From Lentisalinibacter sediminis (GTDB lineage: Bacteria; Pseudomonadota; Gammaproteobacteria; Steroidobacterales; Woeseiaceae), in the NCBI RefSeq assembly GCF_040706615.1, contig NZ_JAPDRF010000004.1:310001-374000 (forward strand): 64,000 nt of DNA. The letters are read 5' to 3'. Position numbers and translations under genes: made by a program. Within the stretch, counting starts at the first letter, position 1. Every line of letters starts with the position of its first letter. Positions 61,423 through 64,000 of this stretch are shown here, in pieces. Under the pieces are notes generated by a model. It did not search any database, was not told the DNA's origin, and was given only the letters and a program-made list of their open reading frames with translations.

Positions 61423-61450
61423 TTGTATATTATAATTTTGCAATATACAA
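61423..61450. promoter_or_regulatory. BigR operator-like inverted repeat
   Basis: TTGTATATT (61423-61431) and AATATACAA (61442-61450) are perfect nine-base arms around a ten-base AT-rich spacer. The site lies between bigR and blh and fits the AT-rich palindromic operators of BigR-type repressors. It probably controls both directions. Confidence 0.85.
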
Positions 61451-61484
61451 TCGTGGTTATTACGGAATCGGAGGGGGACAGGCG

Positions 61485-61832
61485 ATGCCGTCGAAATCCG
61501 TAGAGGCGCCCGACCGGGCCGCGTCCGAGCGCGATTTCTCGGAAATCCACGAGCACGCGGGAGAAGCCGCGCAGCTCATGAAGGCGCTGTCGAACGAGAA
61601 TCGGCTGATGATCCTCTGCACCCTGGCCGGGAGCGAGATGACCGTGGGTCAGCTGAACGATCGCATTCCGATGAGCCAGTCCGGGCTGTCGCAGCAGCTC
61701 GGTATCCTGCGCCGCGAAGGCCTGGTGAACACCCGCCGGGATGCCCAGAGTATTTACTACTCGCTGGTCCCCGGCCCAGCCACGGAGATGATCAACCTCC
61801 TGCACGACATCTACTGCGGCACTGACGCCTGA
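61485..61832 (+). CDS. bigR: BigR/SqrR-type persulfide-sensing ArsR-family repressor
   Basis: A 115-residue winged-helix repressor. The start at 61485 follows GGAGGGGG; longer upstream frames run through the operator. The helix-turn-helix is MSQSGLSQQLGILRREGLV and the wing TRRDAQSIYYSL. The two sensor cysteines are C45 (LMILCTLAGS) and C111 (HDIYCGTDA), 66 residues apart exactly as in BigR (C42 and C108), which form a disulfide or tetrasulfide with sulfide-derived persulfides and release DNA. It is divergent from the sulfide operon and followed at once by the repeat element at 61838. Confidence 0.95.
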   Translation: MPSKSVEAPDRAASERDFSEIHEHAGEAAQLMKALSNENRLMILCTLAGSEMTVGQLNDRIPMSQSGLSQQLGILRREGLVNTRRDAQSIYYSLVPGPATEMINLLHDIYCGTDA

Positions 61833-61992
61833 CCCATGTAGGAGGGCCTTCAGGCCCGATGAGGTTCTCTTGGCGTAGGCCCGCCATCGGCCGGGGTGGA
61901 CTGCTGGGGACGCTCAGTCGGACGTCCTGTCCTCCTTCGCTTCGGCCGGGCCTCCTTCCCGCCGTCATGGCTCCAGTCGGCCCGGACGACCC

Positions 61993-62048
61993 CAGCAGTC
62001 CACCCCGGCCGCTGACGGGCCAGCAGTCCACCCCGGCCGCTGACGGGC
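61993..62048 (+). repeat. 28-base tandem duplication within the composite element
   Basis: Two identical 28-base units beginning CAGCAGTCCACCCC stand head to tail. The first contains most of the right arm of the 22-base inverted repeat, so the second unit is an alternative pairing partner for the left arm at 61888. Confidence 0.85.
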
Positions 62049-62066
62049 CCGTAGCCGAGAGGCTTG

Positions 62067-62097
62067 GCGCCAGTCAGCAGGCGCTACTGACTGGCGC
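62067..62097. repeat. 11-bp hairpin within the composite element
   Basis: GCGCCAGTCAG (62067-62077) and CTGACTGGCGC (62087-62097) pair perfectly around a nine-base loop. Confidence 0.85.
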
Positions 62098-62250
62098 TTC
62101 CTTCACGCCACCGCGAGGCGGCCGTCATGCGGGGGTATCCATCGCCGCGACCTTTTGTCGGGAGCAAGGCGGATACCCCCGCAGGGCGGCCATAAGAGAA
62201 GGGGGGGGCGGTCGGAAAAGATCGGGCCTGAAGGCCCTCCTACGGTTCGG

Positions 62251-63141
62251 TCAGCGGTTTCGGTGGGCGTGGGTGGTGATCAGGTCGGTGAGCTGGTCGT
62301 AGAGGCCTTCGGGGAGGTTGTGCCCCATGCCCGGGATCAGCTCCAGGCGTGCGCCGGGGATATGCTCCGCCGTGTCCATGCCCCCTTCCACAGGCACCAG
62401 CGGGTCGTCCGTGCCGTGGATCACCAGGCTCGGGCGGCGAATGGCCCGCAGCCGGTCGCGGCGGTTGCCGTCGGCGATGATCGCGCCCACGTGGCGCATG
62501 ATGCCTTCGGGGTAGTACGCCCGGTCGTAGGCCTCCTCGGCGTGGGCTTGAATGGTGTCCCGGTCCACCGGGTAGCGGGGGCTGCCGATCAGCTCGATGG
62601 TTCGCACGGCGTGGGCCACCACATCCTCGCGGCTGGCATCAGCCGGGCGGGCCTGGAAGATGTGCTGGCGTACCTCCCGGCGCGGTCGGGGCAGCGAACG
62701 GTGACCGCTGGTGGACATGATGGAGGTCAGCGACTGTACCCGCTCGGCGTGCTTCGCCGCGAGGATCTGGCCGATCATCCCGCCCATGGATACACCCACG
62801 ACGTGTGCGCGCTCGATACCCAGCGCGTCGAGGAGGCCGACGGCGTCCCGCGCCATGTCGGAGAGCGTGTAGGCCACTTTCTGGCGCATCCCCAGCAGGC
62901 CGCGGAACACGACCGTGGGGATGGCCGGGGTGCGCAGGTGACCGAAGCGGGTCGACAGCCCGGTGTCGCGGTTGTCGTAGCGGATCACCCGGTAGCCGGC
63001 GTCGGCGAGCAGCCGGCAAAACGGCTCGCGCCATGCGAGCAGCTGCATGCCGAGCCCCATGATGAGCAGGATGGCCGGGGCATCGGGCGACCCGAACTCG
63101 TCGTACTCGATCTCGACTCCGTTGGCATCGGCTCTGGGCAT
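62251..63141 (-). CDS. Alpha/beta hydrolase of the AB hydrolase-1 family
   Basis: A 296-residue serine hydrolase. The start at 63141 (MPRADANGVEIEYDEFG) is chosen because the conserved protein begins there; the longer open frame to 63306 runs over the srkA start. The oxyanion loop is ILLIMGLGMQLLAW, the nucleophile elbow VVGVSMGGMIGQILAA carries the serine, and the histidine is in LIPGMGHNLPEGLYDQL; GTDDPLVP supplies the acid. This set matches a broad family of bacterial esterases. It is divergent from srkA. Its stop lies eight bases from the right repeat of the composite element. Confidence 0.9.
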   Translation of the reverse strand: MPRADANGVEIEYDEFGSPDAPAILLIMGLGMQLLAWREPFCRLLADAGYRVIRYDNRDTGLSTRFGHLRTPAIPTVVFRGLLGMRQKVAYTLSDMARDAVGLLDALGIERAHVVGVSMGGMIGQILAAKHAERVQSLTSIMSTSGHRSLPRPRREVRQHIFQARPADASREDVVAHAVRTIELIGSPRYPVDRDTIQAHAEEAYDRAYYPEGIMRHVGAIIADGNRRDRLRAIRRPSLVIHGTDDPLVPVEGGMDTAEHIPGARLELIPGMGHNLPEGLYDQLTDLITTHAHRNR

Positions 63142-63229
63142 GGACGGCACTCTCCGTTTCGAGACGGCGATGAAGAGTACCCAAAGGTCGCAAGGGCTGC
63201 CAGCCCGCGGCGTGGTGCTACACTGCAGC

Positions 63230-64000
63230 ATGGCCATGCCGGCAGACGACGCAGACGACACGCTGGCTTTCCGCCAGCTCGGACCCGCAGACATCCTCGA
63301 CTCCATCGAGGCGCTGGGATTCCTGACCGATGGCCGCCTGCTGGCGCTGAACAGCTACGAGAACCGGGTATATCAGGTGGGCATCGAGGACGGCCCGCCG
63401 CTGGTCGCCAAGTACTACCGCCCGGGTCGCTGGAGCAACGAGGCCATTCTCGAAGAGCACGCCTTCGCGCAGGAGCTGGCGGAAGCCGAGATCCCGGTGG
63501 TGGCGCCGATGTCGATCGACGGCCGCACCCTGCATCACGTCGGCGGTTTCCGCCTCGCCGTGTACCGGCGTCACGGCGGTCACGCGGCCGAGCTGGACGA
63601 CGCTCGCCTCCTGCGCCAGATCGGCCGCTTCACGGCACGGCTGCACAACTGCGGCGCCCGGGAGTCGTTCCGGCACCGGCCCACGCTGGATATCGAGAGC
63701 TTCGGCGATGCCTCGCGGGAGTTCCTGCTCGACGAAGGCTTCATCCCGGACGAACTCGCTACCTCCTACGATACGCTGAGCGCCGACCTTCTCGCCAGGG
63801 CCGAGCGCTGCTTCGAGGTCGCGGGCGGGGCGCGCGACCTGCGGCTGCACGGCGACCTGCATCCGAGCAATCTGCTCGTGCGCGACGAGCAGGTGCACAT
63901 CGTCGACCTGGACGACGCGCGCATGGGTCCCGCCGTGCAGGATCTCTGGATGTTTCTCTCCGGAGACCGGGAGGAGCAGACACCCCAGCTGGCCGAGCTC
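63230..64000 (+). CDS. srkA: Stress response kinase A (YihE/RdoA), 5' part
   Basis: The first 257 residues of an APH-fold Ser/Thr kinase known as SrkA/YihE, which protects cells under stress by countering MazEF-type toxicity in E. coli. Start at 63230 or the second ATG at 63236. Features are ILDSIEALGFLTDGRLLALNSYENRVYQV, the lysine in PPLVAKYYRPGRWS, and the catalytic loop LRLHGDLHPSNLLVRDEQVHIVDLDDARMGPAVQDLWMFLSG with both aspartates. E. coli has dsbA after yihE; the window ends before the next gene. Confidence 0.93.
   Translation, partial: MAMPADDADDTLAFRQLGPADILDSIEALGFLTDGRLLALNSYENRVYQVGIEDGPPLVAKYYRPGRWSNEAILEEHAFAQELAEAEIPVVAPMSIDGRTLHHVGGFRLAVYRRHGGHAAELDDARLLRQIGRFTARLHNCGARESFRHRPTLDIESFGDASREFLLDEGFIPDELATSYDTLSADLLARAERCFEVAGGARDLRLHGDLHPSNLLVRDEQVHIVDLDDARMGPAVQDLWMFLSGDREEQTPQLAEL

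Larger units (their letters stand above)
61838..62243. repeat. 406-base composite palindromic element between inverted TAGGAGGGCC repeats
   Basis: This non-coding gap (61833-62250) is bounded by two 23-base inverted copies of the TAGGAGGGCCTTCAGGCCC repeat (61838-61860 and 62221-62243). Inside are a 22-base perfect inverted repeat (61888-61909 with 61990-62011), a tandem duplication of 28 bases (61993-62020 and 62021-62048), an 11-base-pair hairpin (62067-62077 with 62087-62097) and a 13-base inverted repeat (62128-62140 with 62171-62183). A run of eight G lies near 62200. No protein is likely. It could be a compound REP/BIME-like element, a miniature mobile element or a structured RNA. Confidence 0.8.

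Noticed and set aside
61993..62048. Possible CRISPR-like array
   Set aside because: The two 28-base units are directly adjacent with no spacer and there are no cas genes.
61859..62302. 147-codon + strand frame across the composite repeat element
   Set aside because: It runs through inverted and tandem repeats, has no conserved features and ends in the hydrolase gene.

Overview
The window is a single, gene-dense, high-GC stretch that reads as a gammaproteobacterial chromosome. Evidence for that placement is the type of housekeeping genes (glnS, thrS with the E. coli length of 642 codons for the protein, typA/bipA, trxA, a four-cysteine Zur), a HexR-controlled Entner-Doudoroff block, a cyanide-insensitive-type bd oxidase, PuuA/SpuC-type polyamine catabolism and a TonB-dependent receptor. 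I cannot name the genus. Most long open frames on the opposite strand of real genes are GC-driven shadows and are left out. No rRNA, tRNA, CRISPR array, phage or transposase gene was seen.

Layout. 1-11.3 kb: 5' part of glnS, a DUF457-type membrane protein, a TonB-dependent receptor behind two GTATAC palindromes, zur, thrS, a very unusual protein joining two receiver-like domains to a periplasmic TonB C-terminal domain, and a TetR regulator. 11.3-16.4 kb: a molybdenum-hydroxylase (cox-type) operon coxG-S-M-D-E-xdhC that lacks the catalytic large subunit. 16.5-19.3 kb: an ABC ATPase, FtsX-type permease and DUF3299 protein resembling a zinc system, then trxA. 19.3-26 kb: a MetF-like protein and zwf-pgl-edd-eda, divergent from hexR, with two HexR operators between them. 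26-38.4 kb: polyamine and omega-amino-acid catabolism (puuB, two class III aminotransferases, mmsA, agmatinase family, puuA, puuD and a PuuR-like regulator) interrupted by a LacI regulator and a sugar porter. 38.5-43.5 kb: maleylacetoacetate isomerase, thioesterase, SCP2, an old-yellow-enzyme relative, a GST and a spinster-type MFS protein. 43.6-52.7 kb: cydAB, ggt-typA, an alpha/beta hydrolase and a D-aminoacylase-type amidohydrolase. 52.7-61.8 kb: an eight-gene sulfide operon divergent from the persulfide sensor bigR. 61.8-64 kb: a structured non-coding element, an alpha/beta hydrolase and the 5' part of srkA.

How genes work together. Zwf-Pgl-Edd-Eda convert glucose 6-phosphate to pyruvate and glyceraldehyde 3-phosphate; HexR probably represses them and itself through the two sites in the 92-base divergent gap. 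PuuA-PuuB-PuuD make up the gamma-glutamylated putrescine route, although no PuuC dehydrogenase is visible; the beta-alanine-type transaminase plus MmsA would send C3 amino products to acetyl-CoA. BigR, a persulfide dioxygenase-like protein and a three-cysteine sulfide:quinone reductase form a sulfide-detoxifying core, here joined in one run of tightly packed genes to an MMPL/RND exporter, a LolA-like carrier, an outer-membrane protein, a heme lipoprotein and an unrecognised periplasmic protein. This combination is the best candidate for an undescribed system in the window.

Two families of short dispersed repeats run through the intergenic DNA. One (AAAGTTCGGTCCGGCACC preceded by 9-base AAAAGTT units, five copies) sits exactly at start and stop codons and in two cases is translated. 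The other (TAGGAGGGCCTTCAGGCCC, four copies in two inverted pairs) frames a GST gene and a 406-base element built of nested hairpins.
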